A stretch of DNA of 64,000 bases from CAINVV01 sp038323575 (GTDB lineage Bacteria > Bacteroidota > Bacteroidia > Bacteroidales > Prolixibacteraceae): assembly GCA_038323575.1 (NCBI GenBank), contig JBBQHB010000012.1, positions 14,563 to 78,562 on the forward strand, read 5' to 3'. The notes below the pieces were generated by a model. It did not search any database, was not told where the DNA came from, and worked only from the letters and a program-made list of their open reading frames with translations. Shown here piece after piece: positions 44,019-53,073 of this stretch (positions within the stretch are counted from its first letter, which is position 1; each line of letters begins with the position of its first letter). The position numbers were made by a program, and so were the translations under genes.

Positions 44019-46790
44019 TCATCCGGTCGAGCCCAATGCATTGGCAATGGCATTGACTGATTTCAGCAAGGTTGTATTTTGCTCCGTTTTCAGGCTATTG
44101 TCTTTGCTTTCAATGTTTTCACGCCACAACCGTAGGGTTTGAACCTGAATCCTGTGCATGGTATCCAGTGCAACAGCCCGCAGCTGTGTCGAATGGTAAT
44201 GGTTTTGTCTTCTTTGCTCAAAAGGTATCTGAAGGAGTTCTGCAAGCAGGGATTCCGTCAGCCTGTATTCATGGAGGATCAGGGGCAGAATATCATCTTT
44301 GACAGCCTGATCCTGAATCAATGAGGCGTATAACGCTATGATGTGCGGATCAGTCGCAGCCAGCCCGGAATCGACATTGGTAAACAGGTAACGCAACAGG
44401 GGATGTGTTGGAATAAGCCGGCACAGCAGGGAATACTTTTCCGGCTCGTGCTCTTTCAGCTGCTGTAGGGCACTTCCAACCCCATACCAGCTGGTAATGT
44501 TGACCCGGCACTGGCTCCAGCTGAAGACCCAGGGGATGGCCCGCAAATCTGCCAGTGTTCGTTGGTTGGTGCGCCGCGAAGGCCGGGAACCTATTTTGCT
44601 TGTTTCTATGACGTCAATGGGTGTAGCCTGTTCAAAAAAGCGGATAAAGTTTGGATGCTGCGTTAGCTTCAGATATACCTTGTAACTGAAGTCTGCCATG
44701 GAACGCATGAGGTCAAAAAAATCATCATCGACGGTATAATGGTTCAGCAGTGTGTTAAGCAGGGCGCCTGAAGTCAGCAGTTCGAGGTTGAAGGCTGCAT
44801 TTACCTTGTTGGCATACTTTCGTTCGATGGTTTCACCTTGTTCGGTGAGTCTGATTTTTCCGCAAAGTGATCCGGGCGGAAGCGAACGCATAAACCAGTG
44901 CATCGGACCTGCCCCGCGGCTGATGCTGCCTCCTTTTCCATGGAAGAAGCGTACATCAACGCCATACTTCCTGCCAACCGCTGCAAGCTTATGTTGGGCA
45001 TCGAACAGATTCCACTGGCTTGCCAGAATGCCGCCGTCTTTGTTGCTGTCGCTGTATCCGATCATGATCTCCGCAACAGGCCGGATGTAACCTTTTGCCT
45101 CCATATCCAGCCGTAGCGTGTTAGCCACGACGGAGTTACCCAGAAATTCATCAAAAACTGCAGGTGCATGCTGAAGGTCTTCCAGGGTTTCAAACAGCGG
45201 AACAACAGGTACAATACAGGCAGGCCCGGTTGAGGTTTTTACATACAATCCGGTTTCGCGGCAGAGCAGCAAAAGGATGTACAGGTCGTCAACCCTGCGT
45301 GTCATGCTGACAATCAATTTTCCGATGGCATTGGAGCCATATTGTCGGATATGGTCAGACAGCAGCGTCAGGTAATTCAATACATTTTCAGTTTCCGGCA
45401 CGGGACCTGTGTAAGATCTCGTAAATGGCCGGTATAATTTCAATTCTTCCTGCAAGAAATCTTTGCTGAGGTTTCCGTCATTGTTGAAGATATAAGCTTC
45501 ATTATTCACATCCTCCAGTAAACCGGCCAGCGCTTTCCGGTAGTAAACACTGTTCTGGCGTATATCAAGGTGCACCAGGTGGAACCCGAAATTTTTCACA
45601 AACCGCATGGCATTAGCTACTTCGTTGATTGAGAGGGAAGGGGCTCCCCAAAGTGTGATGGCATTTGACAGAATATTCAGGTCTGCAAGCAGCTGGGGTG
45701 AATTCCGGTAGTAAAATTCAGGGAGAACCTGAAGGTGGTCGGCCGTGGTAATGTCATCTTTTTGAAAAGGCAGTTTTTCGATGAGCAACAGCACGTACTG
45801 CCTGAAAGGCTCATGACCGGAGTCCTTCAGCCATCCGGTCTCTGATGCCGGAATCAGTTGGTCAGATAATTCTTTTTTATGCTCAATGAAGAAAAGGGGC
45901 ATGCTGCTTTCCGGTGCGTAAATGCTTAGACTTTCAGCCAGCTTGTGCAGGCGCTGGTGAACCATCTTCAGCGCTTCAGAACGTAATTTATTCAGGGTAA
46001 AGCCAGTAATCCCGGGTGTAACCAGGGGATGACCGTCGCGGTCACCACCCACCCAGGTACCCAGCGTGAGCGCCGGCAGGTGGCGATAATCTTTTAGTCC
46101 TCTCGGGTCAAAACCTGCCTCAGTCCAGGCCTGGATTAGTTGTTTGTCCTGCTGGTCAAAAACATCCGGAAAAACATTGGTCAGGTAATAGAGCATGTTC
46201 TCCAACTCCGTTTCCACATGAGGTTTTTCCAGGTAGATGTCATCAATAAACCAGAGTCGCGTAAGAATCAGATTGATCTCATTTTTGATGCTTTGCCTTT
46301 CGGCGTTGGTATAAACCGGATTCTCTAGCATCACCAGCTGCAGGTAAAGTTCACGGTAGAATTTCAGTACAACAGTCCGCTTGGCTTCGGTAGGGTGTGC
46401 CGTCAGTACCGGCTCGACTTCCAGTTGTGCCAACGCTTCAGCTATTTGCTTCTGTCCGATACCCTTTGCCTTCAGCTGGGCAAAAGTATGGGCCCAGCTG
46501 CCGTTGATGCTGCTGATGCCTTGTTTTTGCTGTCTTTCGCGCCTGCTCTGCACGGCCCAGTTTACCTCACATAAATTCAGCAACTGAAAACAAATGGAAT
46601 AAAGATGAACCACTTTTTGTTCATTACCCTCGGGAGGCGCAACTAAGGCGTCGTTCAGCCATGGAATAAATGGGATCAACTGCTGCTCGTTGTTCGCTTC
46701 CAGCACCTCTGTCAGGCACCGGAGCAGAAAGAGCAGATCCTTGTATGGCTTGCCGATTGTATTGATATTTTCAAGAAGTACAGGATGCAT
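44019..46790 (-). CDS. ppc: Phosphoenolpyruvate carboxylase
   Basis: A 923-residue cytosolic enzyme that carboxylates phosphoenolpyruvate with bicarbonate to oxaloacetate, replenishing the TCA cycle. Signature motifs are all present: VLTAHPTEAKRTV with catalytic His132, GTWVGGDRDGHPLVT, MIGYSDSNKDGG, and FFHGKGGSISRGAGP. The C-terminus is shorter than in E. coli and ends NAIANALGSTG, not in the usual QNTG; the ATG-start length is typical. It is a single gene flanked on both sides by octamer arrays. Confidence 0.95.
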   Translation of the reverse strand: MHPVLLENINTIGKPYKDLLFLLRCLTEVLEANNEQQLIPFIPWLNDALVAPPEGNEQKVVHLYSICFQLLNLCEVNWAVQSRRERQQKQGISSINGSWAHTFAQLKAKGIGQKQIAEALAQLEVEPVLTAHPTEAKRTVVLKFYRELYLQLVMLENPVYTNAERQSIKNEINLILTRLWFIDDIYLEKPHVETELENMLYYLTNVFPDVFDQQDKQLIQAWTEAGFDPRGLKDYRHLPALTLGTWVGGDRDGHPLVTPGITGFTLNKLRSEALKMVHQRLHKLAESLSIYAPESSMPLFFIEHKKELSDQLIPASETGWLKDSGHEPFRQYVLLLIEKLPFQKDDITTADHLQVLPEFYYRNSPQLLADLNILSNAITLWGAPSLSINEVANAMRFVKNFGFHLVHLDIRQNSVYYRKALAGLLEDVNNEAYIFNNDGNLSKDFLQEELKLYRPFTRSYTGPVPETENVLNYLTLLSDHIRQYGSNAIGKLIVSMTRRVDDLYILLLLCRETGLYVKTSTGPACIVPVVPLFETLEDLQHAPAVFDEFLGNSVVANTLRLDMEAKGYIRPVAEIMIGYSDSNKDGGILASQWNLFDAQHKLAAVGRKYGVDVRFFHGKGGSISRGAGPMHWFMRSLPPGSLCGKIRLTEQGETIERKYANKVNAAFNLELLTSGALLNTLLNHYTVDDDFFDLMRSMADFSYKVYLKLTQHPNFIRFFEQATPIDVIETSKIGSRPSRRTNQRTLADLRAIPWVFSWSQCRVNITSWYGVGSALQQLKEHEPEKYSLLCRLIPTHPLLRYLFTNVDSGLAATDPHIIALYASLIQDQAVKDDILPLILHEYRLTESLLAELLQIPFEQRRQNHYHSTQLRAVALDTMHRIQVQTLRLWRENIESKDNSLKTEQNTTLLKSVNAIANALGSTG

Positions 46791-46870
46791 GGCTCAATTT
46801 TTGGTGCTCTAAGTTAAAAAAAAGTCTGAACTTTGATTAATCTGATTTTTGTGATTAGGCTGATTAATGG

Positions 46871-46974
46871 GAGTCCACAGCCTTCTGTCATCCAGTCATC
46901 CGGTCGTCCGGTCGTCCGGTCCCTCCGTCCTTCCGTCCCTCCGTCTCCGTGCCTTCCTCCTGTCTCCCGGTCCA
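46871..46974 (+). repeat. Degenerate GTC-octamer array, site D
   Basis: About 104 bases with CCGGTCGTC repeated three times and then GTCCCTCCGTCCTTCCGTC, words shared with sites A and B. It lies between the divergent ppc and S9-peptidase genes, where promoters of both would be expected. Confidence 0.8.
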
Positions 46975-47084
46975 AAAGGGAGCTCTTACTGAAGATAGAA
47001 ATATCGCCAGCACAATAAAATAATATCGATCCTAATTCTTATCTTCATACCGCAAAAAAAAACAAATCTGAAAACTTAAGAATC

Positions 47085-49502
47085 ATGAGAAAACTGCTTG
47101 TACTTTCTGTCCTGCTTATACTGTTTACTACCGTGAAAGCCCAGGAAAACCTTACTTACCAGAAACCATCCCGCGAAATACTGGAACTGGTTGATTACCA
47201 GAAGGCTCCCCAGATCATCATGGATGAAAAGTATGAGAACATCGTCTTCACTTACCAGAACACATACAAAACACTCGAAGACCTGAACCAGGAAGAGCTG
47301 CAGTTGGGAGGACTGCGCATCAATCCTGTCACCAATATTGCCAGTGCAATGACTTATACCGTCAACCTAAAAGTCCGCAAATTTCAGGACAAGGAACCTA
47401 TACAGGTAAAAGGATTGCCAGAAAATCCACGCCTCACCTATTTTGCATGGTCACCGGATGAGACGAAGATGGCCTTTACCAATACTACTGCCAATTCGGT
47501 CGAGCTTTGGGTGCTTGACATCGTATCAGCCACTGCAAAACGTGTTTCCGCAAAACCGCTCAACGCTAACCTGGGCAGGCCTTTCAGTTGGTATAAAGAC
47601 AGCCAGTACCTTTTGCTCCGCACCATTCCTGAAAACCGGCCGGCACTTATAGACTCGAAAAAGGGACTTCCCAAGGGGCCGATTATTTCCAACAGCGACG
47701 GCTCCAGATCGCAGAACCGCACCTATCCCGATATGCTGAAAAACAAGGCAGATGAGACCAATTTCGAAACGCTGGTCACCTCCGAATTGTATAAGACTGA
47801 TTTGTCGGGAAATATGGAATTATTCAAAAGCAAAGCGCTGTATTCCAGTGAAAGCTTTTCACCCGACGGTAACTACATTATGGTAAATTCAATTTACCGT
47901 CCGTTTTCCTACATCGTTCCGCTTACCAGGTTCCCGTCCAAAAGCGTGGTCTTCGATCTTTCCGGCAAGGAAATTAAGGTTGTGAACGAAGTTCCGCTCA
48001 CGGAAGTGATGCCCAAAGGCTTTATGGCCGTACGTAAAGGTAAGCGCAGCATGAGCTGGCGCAGCGACCAGGCTGCCTCACTGTATTATGTGGAAGCGCT
48101 CGATGAAGGGAACCCGGAAAACAAAGTTGATTTCCGCGATGCCGTTTACCAGTGGAATGCCCCGTTTGACGGAGCCCCGGTTCTGCTGACAAAAACCATT
48201 GACCGGTTCGACCGGATTATATGGGGAGATGAAATTACTGCAGTGATGTATGACGAATGGTACGATACGCGCAATATCCGTACTTATCTTTTCAACCCGG
48301 CCGACCCGACTCAACAGCCAAGGATTATCTCCAACCGGAATTCTCAGGACATCTACACCGATCCCGGCAGGTTCGAAACGGTAAAAAACAAATACTACCG
48401 TGATGTTTTGCTTTTCGACAAGGAGAACCTCTTTCTGATTGGAAACGGTTTTACCAAAAACGGACAATTCCCGTTTACAGACAGACTCAACCTGAAAACC
48501 CTCAAGACCGAACGTCTTTACCAATCGGTTTACACAGATAAGATGGAGCGGATTTTGGCCGTCAAAGAGATCAAAAAAGGAGAGCTGATGGTACAGATCC
48601 AGTCGAAGAGCGACTATCCCAATTATTACCTGCGCAACATCAAAAAGAAGGAGCAGCTGACTGCCGTAACTCAATTCCCTAATCCTTTCGAAAGCATCCG
48701 GAATGTCGAAAAGAGCCTGATCAGGTACAAGCGTAAAGACGGGGTACAACTTTCCGGTACGCTCTATCTGCCTGCAGGTTATGATAAGGTGAAAAAGGAG
48801 AAACTGCCGCTCCTGATGTGGGCTTACCCGACCGAATACAAGGACAAAAACAGCGCCGGTCAGACGGCATTGAATCCCAACGAGTTTACCTTTCCTTACT
48901 ACGGATCATTTGTGTACTGGGTAACCAAGGGTTATGCGGTGCTGGATGATGCTGCCTTCCCGATTATCGGCGAAGGAAAGACGGAACCCAACGACAGTTT
49001 TGTTTGGCAGTTGGTTGCCAACGCGGAAGCCGCCATTAACGCGGTAGATTCACTGGGCTATATCGACAGGAAGCGTGTAGCTGTCGGCGGCCACTCTTAC
49101 GGTGCCTTTATGACGGCCAACCTGTTGACCCACTGTAACCTATTTGCCTGCGGTATCGCGCGCAGCGGAGCCTATAACCGCACCCTTACCCCCTTCGGTT
49201 TCCAGAGCGAACAGCGCAACTACTGGGAAGTTCCTGATGTGTACAACTCCATGTCTCCTTTTATGAATGCCGAAAAGATGAAAACCCCGATGTTGCTGGT
49301 TCACGGCGAGGCCGACAACAATCCCGGAACCTTTACCCTCCAGACCGAACGTTATTTCCAGGCGCTGAAGGGTCTTGGCGCCCCGGCCCGCATGGTGCTG
49401 CTGCCCAAGGAGGCACACAGCTATGTGGCCAAAGAAAACATATTGCATTTGCTTTGGGAGCAGGACAGGTGGTTTGAGAAATACCTGAAAAACCGGAAAT
49501 GA
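47085..49502 (+). CDS. Secreted S9-family serine peptidase, S9D (glutamyl endopeptidase)-like
   Basis: An 805-residue exported protein (signal peptide about 1-19, ending VKAQ). The first 520 residues form a beta-propeller. The alpha/beta-hydrolase domain carries the triad Ser671 in GGHSYGAFM, Asp744 in HGEADNN and His778 in EAHSY. The run IARSGAYNRTLTPFGFQ after the nucleophile and HGEADNNPGTF around the Asp resemble the chloroplast-type glutamyl endopeptidase subfamily; that subfamily call is from memory. It probably degrades peptides in the periplasm. It is a single gene. Confidence 0.9.
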   Translation: MRKLLVLSVLLILFTTVKAQENLTYQKPSREILELVDYQKAPQIIMDEKYENIVFTYQNTYKTLEDLNQEELQLGGLRINPVTNIASAMTYTVNLKVRKFQDKEPIQVKGLPENPRLTYFAWSPDETKMAFTNTTANSVELWVLDIVSATAKRVSAKPLNANLGRPFSWYKDSQYLLLRTIPENRPALIDSKKGLPKGPIISNSDGSRSQNRTYPDMLKNKADETNFETLVTSELYKTDLSGNMELFKSKALYSSESFSPDGNYIMVNSIYRPFSYIVPLTRFPSKSVVFDLSGKEIKVVNEVPLTEVMPKGFMAVRKGKRSMSWRSDQAASLYYVEALDEGNPENKVDFRDAVYQWNAPFDGAPVLLTKTIDRFDRIIWGDEITAVMYDEWYDTRNIRTYLFNPADPTQQPRIISNRNSQDIYTDPGRFETVKNKYYRDVLLFDKENLFLIGNGFTKNGQFPFTDRLNLKTLKTERLYQSVYTDKMERILAVKEIKKGELMVQIQSKSDYPNYYLRNIKKKEQLTAVTQFPNPFESIRNVEKSLIRYKRKDGVQLSGTLYLPAGYDKVKKEKLPLLMWAYPTEYKDKNSAGQTALNPNEFTFPYYGSFVYWVTKGYAVLDDAAFPIIGEGKTEPNDSFVWQLVANAEAAINAVDSLGYIDRKRVAVGGHSYGAFMTANLLTHCNLFACGIARSGAYNRTLTPFGFQSEQRNYWEVPDVYNSMSPFMNAEKMKTPMLLVHGEADNNPGTFTLQTERYFQALKGLGAPARMVLLPKEAHSYVAKENILHLLWEQDRWFEKYLKNRK

Positions 49503-49638
49503 ATCATCCACCTTGCACGTGCGGGATGATTTACTAATAATTGGCTTTGTGTACTTCGCGGATTCTTGTGCTCTTGGCTGTTAAAAATATCTTTTAAAAC
49601 AGCCACTAAAGTTAATTTAACAGGACAGTAGTGATTCT

Positions 49639-49717
49639 CAATTTGAAAACATGTTGAAAAACATAATTTTAAAATTGTCTTCAAGTCTTTTTAACTAATT
49701 TATTATCAATATCTTCG
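49639..49717 (+). repeat. Imperfect direct repeat, copy 1
   Basis: About 79 bases, beginning CAATTTGAAAACATGTTGAA and ending TTATTATCAATATCTTCG. It ends 49 bases before the start of the small membrane protein gene. Copy 2 at 50334-50412 shares the long word TTGAAAACATGTTGAAAAA and the end TTATTATCA. Confidence 0.75.
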
Positions 49718-49766
49718 CTTTTATAAAATTGTTAAGTTCACCTAATCATTCTAAATTATTAAAAAA

Positions 49767-50144
49767 ATGGAAACAAAACAAAGACATGGATGCCTTACTG
49801 CCTGGTTAATCTTTATGATTGTAGCCAACTCGTTAACTGCTGTTGTTTATCTTTTTGCAGGCGAAATGATTACTAAAAACTTGTCTGTACCTATTCCAAA
49901 TTCAATGATGGTCCTGTTGGCATTGGTTGGAGTTGCCAATGTAATTTTCTCTGTTTTCATATTTCTATGGAAAAAATGGGCATTTTGGGGATTTGCAGTT
50001 ACCAGCCTTGCAGCACTAATAATTAATATAACCCTAGGATTGGGAGTTGGACAATCCTTGTTTGGATTAGCCGGTGTAGCCATCTTTTATGGCGTATTGC
50101 AAATTAAGAGGGACAATGTTACAGGGTGGAGTAATTTAGGATAA
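49767..50144 (+). CDS. Hypothetical four-helix membrane protein, 125 aa
   Basis: Four hydrophobic helices (about 10-31, 45-67, 72-92 and 95-110) with a short N-terminus METKQRHGCLTAWLIFMIV. Proteins with this GCLTAWLxFMIxxNS start occur as small membrane proteins in Bacteroidota; no function is known. Its upstream region is one copy of an 80-base direct repeat whose other copy lies behind the gene. Confidence 0.75.
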   Translation: METKQRHGCLTAWLIFMIVANSLTAVVYLFAGEMITKNLSVPIPNSMMVLLALVGVANVIFSVFIFLWKKWAFWGFAVTSLAALIINITLGLGVGQSLFGLAGVAIFYGVLQIKRDNVTGWSNLG

Positions 50145-50333
50145 AATAAAGAATCTGATATAAATACTAATCTCCACCGTTACTGCAAGTCGCGACTTCA
50201 GCCTGGCGACCATTCAAGGGATATAGGTAAAATCAAGGAATGGGATTGGGACGAAATTTGTTTACAGAAAATAGTGGCTAAACCTTGTGGGTACGCCCTT
50301 TTTCTAGTCTGTTAAGATGAAGGCTAATATATT

Positions 50334-50412
50334 CAACTTGAAAACATGTTGAAAAATATAATAAAAGAATAAATTTTCAAGTCTTTTAACTGGCTTATTA
50401 TCAGTATTATCG
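50334..50412 (+). repeat. Imperfect direct repeat, copy 2
   Basis: About 79 bases (CAACTTGAAAACATGTTGAA to TTATTATCAGTATTATCG), aligned with copy 1 at 49639-49717 with several substitutions and one deleted T. It lies 80 bases before the 59-codon gene at 50492. The two copies bracket the membrane protein gene. Confidence 0.75.
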
Positions 50413-50491
50413 TTTCACTAATTAGTCAAATTTGCTATATCTATTAAATAAGTTTAGTAAGAATGCGTTTTATAACCTCTTATTTTTACAA

Positions 50492-50671
50492 ATGGATGAT
50501 ATAAATTTAATCTATCCTGACTCTGATCATAAAGGATCAGCTTCACGATGGTTACTGAAGGAAAGTATTAAGATTAATGAATCTCAAAAATATGATAATG
50601 GAGAACAAATGAAACTATTTTATGGACTCGGCTATGACGTGACGATACTCAGCAATAACGAAATGCCATGA
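50492..50671 (+). CDS. Hypothetical small protein, 59 aa
   Basis: From the ATG at 50492 a 59-residue soluble peptide is encoded (MDDINLIYPDSDHKGSASRW, ending TILSNNEMP); a TTG at 50432 would extend it by 20 residues but looks poor. I do not recognise a family. Its stop overlaps the ATG of the next gene by 4 bases (ATGA), suggesting coupling. It may be a remnant instead. Confidence 0.4.
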   Translation: MDDINLIYPDSDHKGSASRWLLKESIKINESQKYDNGEQMKLFYGLGYDVTILSNNEMP

Positions 50672-51672
50672 AACGGAAGCTCCTGTTCATCTGTATTACC
50701 TTGTTTCTTTTTTCGTGTAAAAAAGATGGACTGACCTATAATAAGTTTTCACCCGTCAATTTTGATGTATCGGAACGGATTCTTGATGGTCAAAAAGTTA
50801 ATTGCGTCGATTTTGATCCGGATGGGAATGCCTGGATTGGCGTAGGGTCCAGCCTGATTTATTATAATGGCCATACAACCAAATCCTATGATGCAGGTTC
50901 TGAAATTCGGGATATTTCGGTCGGTCCCGATGGTAAAGTGTGGTTGGCAACAAGGGATCGCGGACTGGCTTTATTTTCTGACGGAAAGTTTTCATATTAC
51001 ACAAAACAAAATTCAGGACTACCGCGCGATTTGATTTTAGCTGTAGAAGCAGCTCCGGATGGCACCGTTTGGTTCAGCAGTTCGGCACACATGCTTGGCG
51101 GACTGATGCATTTCGATGGCAAAAAATTTGATTTGTTTACGCCCGAAAATTCGCCCTTAAACCAGAATTTGATTGTAGACCTGAAAGTTGATAAAATTGG
51201 CAACATCTTCTTCACTTCGGAAGGGACAGTTACCCAGGCCAAAGTATTTGTGATTGACAGTGACCGTAAATGGTCGGTACTTGGTGGAGATGTCATATTT
51301 TACTGGATTGCTGCCCTTGATGTCAATTCAAAATCAGAACCGGTTGTTGCCACCGACCATTCATTATCGTCGTGCTTGGGATGCTATACTGATGCGGTAT
51401 CAATTTACCGAAAGGGGAAGTGGTACAAAATTGAAGCTGATTTTGACCTGCATTTTATGAACCGGATGTTTGTAGATAAGCGCGATTTTATCTGGGTACA
51501 GGGAAGCGTGAAGGGCGATTACGATAGTTATTTTGTTTTTGACGGAAAGGAATGGAACCGTTCAAAGAAGGGGCAGATACCCGATGCTTTTATTTATTCT
51601 GTAAAAGTTGATCCGCATAACAACATCTGGTTCTGTACCAACCAGGGGATTTATATTTTGAAACAATCATAA
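50668..51672 (+). CDS. Two-component-regulator-propeller (Reg_prop) lipoprotein
   Basis: A 334-residue lipoprotein (signal ending FLFSC, Cys17). The rest is a beta-propeller of Reg_prop-type blades, each with a D-x-x-G-x-x-W-[IV]-[GA] motif: FDPDGNAWIGVGSSLIYYNG, VGPDGKVWLATRDRGLALF, AAPDGTVWFSSSAHM, VDPHNNIWFCTNQG. In hybrid two-component proteins such propellers sense glycans; here it stands alone without a kinase, so a surface binding role is likely. It is followed by the barrel remnant. Confidence 0.85.
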   Translation: MKRKLLFICITLFLFSCKKDGLTYNKFSPVNFDVSERILDGQKVNCVDFDPDGNAWIGVGSSLIYYNGHTTKSYDAGSEIRDISVGPDGKVWLATRDRGLALFSDGKFSYYTKQNSGLPRDLILAVEAAPDGTVWFSSSAHMLGGLMHFDGKKFDLFTPENSPLNQNLIVDLKVDKIGNIFFTSEGTVTQAKVFVIDSDRKWSVLGGDVIFYWIAALDVNSKSEPVVATDHSLSSCLGCYTDAVSIYRKGKWYKIEADFDLHFMNRMFVDKRDFIWVQGSVKGDYDSYFVFDGKEWNRSKKGQIPDAFIYSVKVDPHNNIWFCTNQGIYILKQS

Positions 51673-51684
51673 AATCAATTCACC

Positions 51685-51899
51685 ATGAGGAAAGCCATTC
51701 TTTTTATCTGCCTGGTTGCCTTATCAATTGCAGTAAAGGCACAGTTCGCAGTGAATTATTATTACGATGGGAATACGATCGGCATTTCGACAAATCCGGA
51801 AAAAGGAGGTACAATCCGATGATTGATGTTTTGAGCGAATTCAAAACAACCAACACACTGTCGGTTGGGTTCAGGTATGTTTTTGGTAAAAAGGAATAG
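51685..51899 (+). pseudogene. Outer-membrane barrel protein reduced to its two ends
   Basis: An ATG at 51685 starts a signal peptide (MRKAILFICLVALSIAVKAQ) and about 25 residues of mature protein (VNYYYDGNTIGISTNP), ending at a TGA 51820. In the next frame, from 51810, a typical barrel C-terminus follows (NPMIDVLSEF, then SVGFRYVFGKKE) to the TAG 51897. The start and the last strand are thus joined with the middle gone and a frame change. Before decay it was probably co-transcribed with the Reg_prop lipoprotein (12-base gap). Confidence 0.65.
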
Positions 51900-51931
51900 C
51901 AGGTACTATATTTACAATATTGCGTATCTAA

Positions 51932-51966
51932 CAGACCTGACAGGTTTTGGAAACCTGTCAGGTCTG
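51932..51966. terminator. Perfect 16-bp hairpin, possible bidirectional terminator or REP-like element
   Basis: CAGACCTGACAGGTTT, a TGG loop, then AAACCTGTCAGGTCTG: 16 perfectly paired bases. No T-run follows on either strand (GACTATAA on the plus strand). Palindromes built on GACCTGACAGGTTT recur in many Bacteroidota genomes as far as I recall, so it may be a dispersed element and not a plain terminator. Confidence 0.65.
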
Positions 51967-52029
51967 ACTATAATGACTGATAATTCAAACAAAATTGATG
52001 GAATGTAATCACTGTCTTAAATAACCATT

Positions 52030-52917
52030 ATGAAAAAGATGATCCTGTTACTGTTATCTTCGTTAACACTCATTTCATTTGGAATGGCACAAAACAAACC
52101 TGAGCCAATCCGCATTATCATGATTGGCGCCCACCCGGATGACTGCGACCTGGACGGTGGCGGCACCGCTATCTTGTTCGCTTCGATGGGTTACGCGGTG
52201 AAATTTGTGTCTGTCACCAACGGTGATGCCGGTCACCAGTCGGAAGGCGGCGGGGCGCTGGCAAAACGCCGTACCGCTGAGGCCAAAGAGGCCGGCAGGC
52301 GTTTCGGCGTTGAATACGATGTGCTGGATAACCACGACGGAGAGCTTACACCCTCATTAGAGGTTCGCCGCCAGCTGATACGCAAAATCCGTGAATGGAG
52401 GGCTGATGTGGTCATCGCTCCCCGGCCCAACGATTACCATCCCGATCACCGCTATACGGCAGTTCTGGTACAGGATGCAGCCTATATGGTGGCCGTTCCC
52501 AATGTGGCGCCTGATGTTCCGGCGCTAACGAAGAATCCCGTCTTCCTGTATTTTCAGGATAATTTTCAGCGGCCCAATCCGTTCCGGCCGGATATTGCCG
52601 TTGATATCACATCGGTATTTGATAAAAAGGTGTATGCAATCTCAGCGCACCAGTCGCAGGTATTCGAATGGCTGCCATGGATTGGCGGTTATGCCGCAGA
52701 AGTGCCTGCCTCACCTGCCGACAGGCTGGCCTGGTTAACCAAAAGACTTGCACGATTGTGGACGGTCAACATGGATGTCTCCGCATCGCTGGAGAAGTGG
52801 TACGGTAAAGAACAGGCCTCAATGGCGAAATATGCCGAAGCATTTGAAGTTTGCGAATACGGAAAGCAGCCGAATGCCGGTGAAATAAAACGGTTGTTCC
52901 CGATGCTGTGGAAGTGA
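52030..52917 (+). CDS. PIG-L family deacetylase, secreted
   Basis: A 295-residue exported protein (signal peptide about 1-20, ending GMAQ). The zinc site is complete: GAHPDDCDLDGGG (His and two Asp) and the later His in PNDYHPDHRYT. LmbE/PIG-L enzymes remove acetyl groups from N-acetylglucosamine-type sugars; the periplasmic location suggests a glycan or glycoside substrate. It is a single gene, followed directly by octamer array E. Confidence 0.93.
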   Translation: MKKMILLLLSSLTLISFGMAQNKPEPIRIIMIGAHPDDCDLDGGGTAILFASMGYAVKFVSVTNGDAGHQSEGGGALAKRRTAEAKEAGRRFGVEYDVLDNHDGELTPSLEVRRQLIRKIREWRADVVIAPRPNDYHPDHRYTAVLVQDAAYMVAVPNVAPDVPALTKNPVFLYFQDNFQRPNPFRPDIAVDITSVFDKKVYAISAHQSQVFEWLPWIGGYAAEVPASPADRLAWLTKRLARLWTVNMDVSASLEKWYGKEQASMAKYAEAFEVCEYGKQPNAGEIKRLFPMLWK

Positions 52918-53073
52918 GGGGACGACGACTGGACGACGGGACGACTGGAAGACTGGATGACGGAAAGACGGAGGGAAGGAGGACTTGAAGATGGGGAGAC
53001 TGGACGATCGGACGACTTGAAGAATGAGGACTGCGGACTGCGGACTGCGGACTATGGACTGTAGACTGGAGAC
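52918..53073 (-). repeat. Degenerate GTC-octamer array, site E (reverse orientation)
   Basis: About 156 purine-rich bases fill the gap between two convergent genes: ACGACTGGACGACGGGACGA, then GACTGCGGACTGCGGACTGC and GACTGGAGACTC. Its reverse complement has the AGTCTCCAGTC and CGTCCAGTC words of sites B and C. Confidence 0.8.

Noticed and set aside
43717..44022. 101-codon minus-strand open frame rich in Gly, Asp, Glu, Thr, Arg
   Set aside because: It lies wholly in the GTC-octamer array; its composition and periodicity follow from the repeat, and it has no start signal or homology pattern.
50145..50331. Structured RNA in the gap after the small membrane protein gene
   Set aside because: I looked for tRNA arms or a conserved riboswitch core and saw none; only scattered GC-rich words are present.
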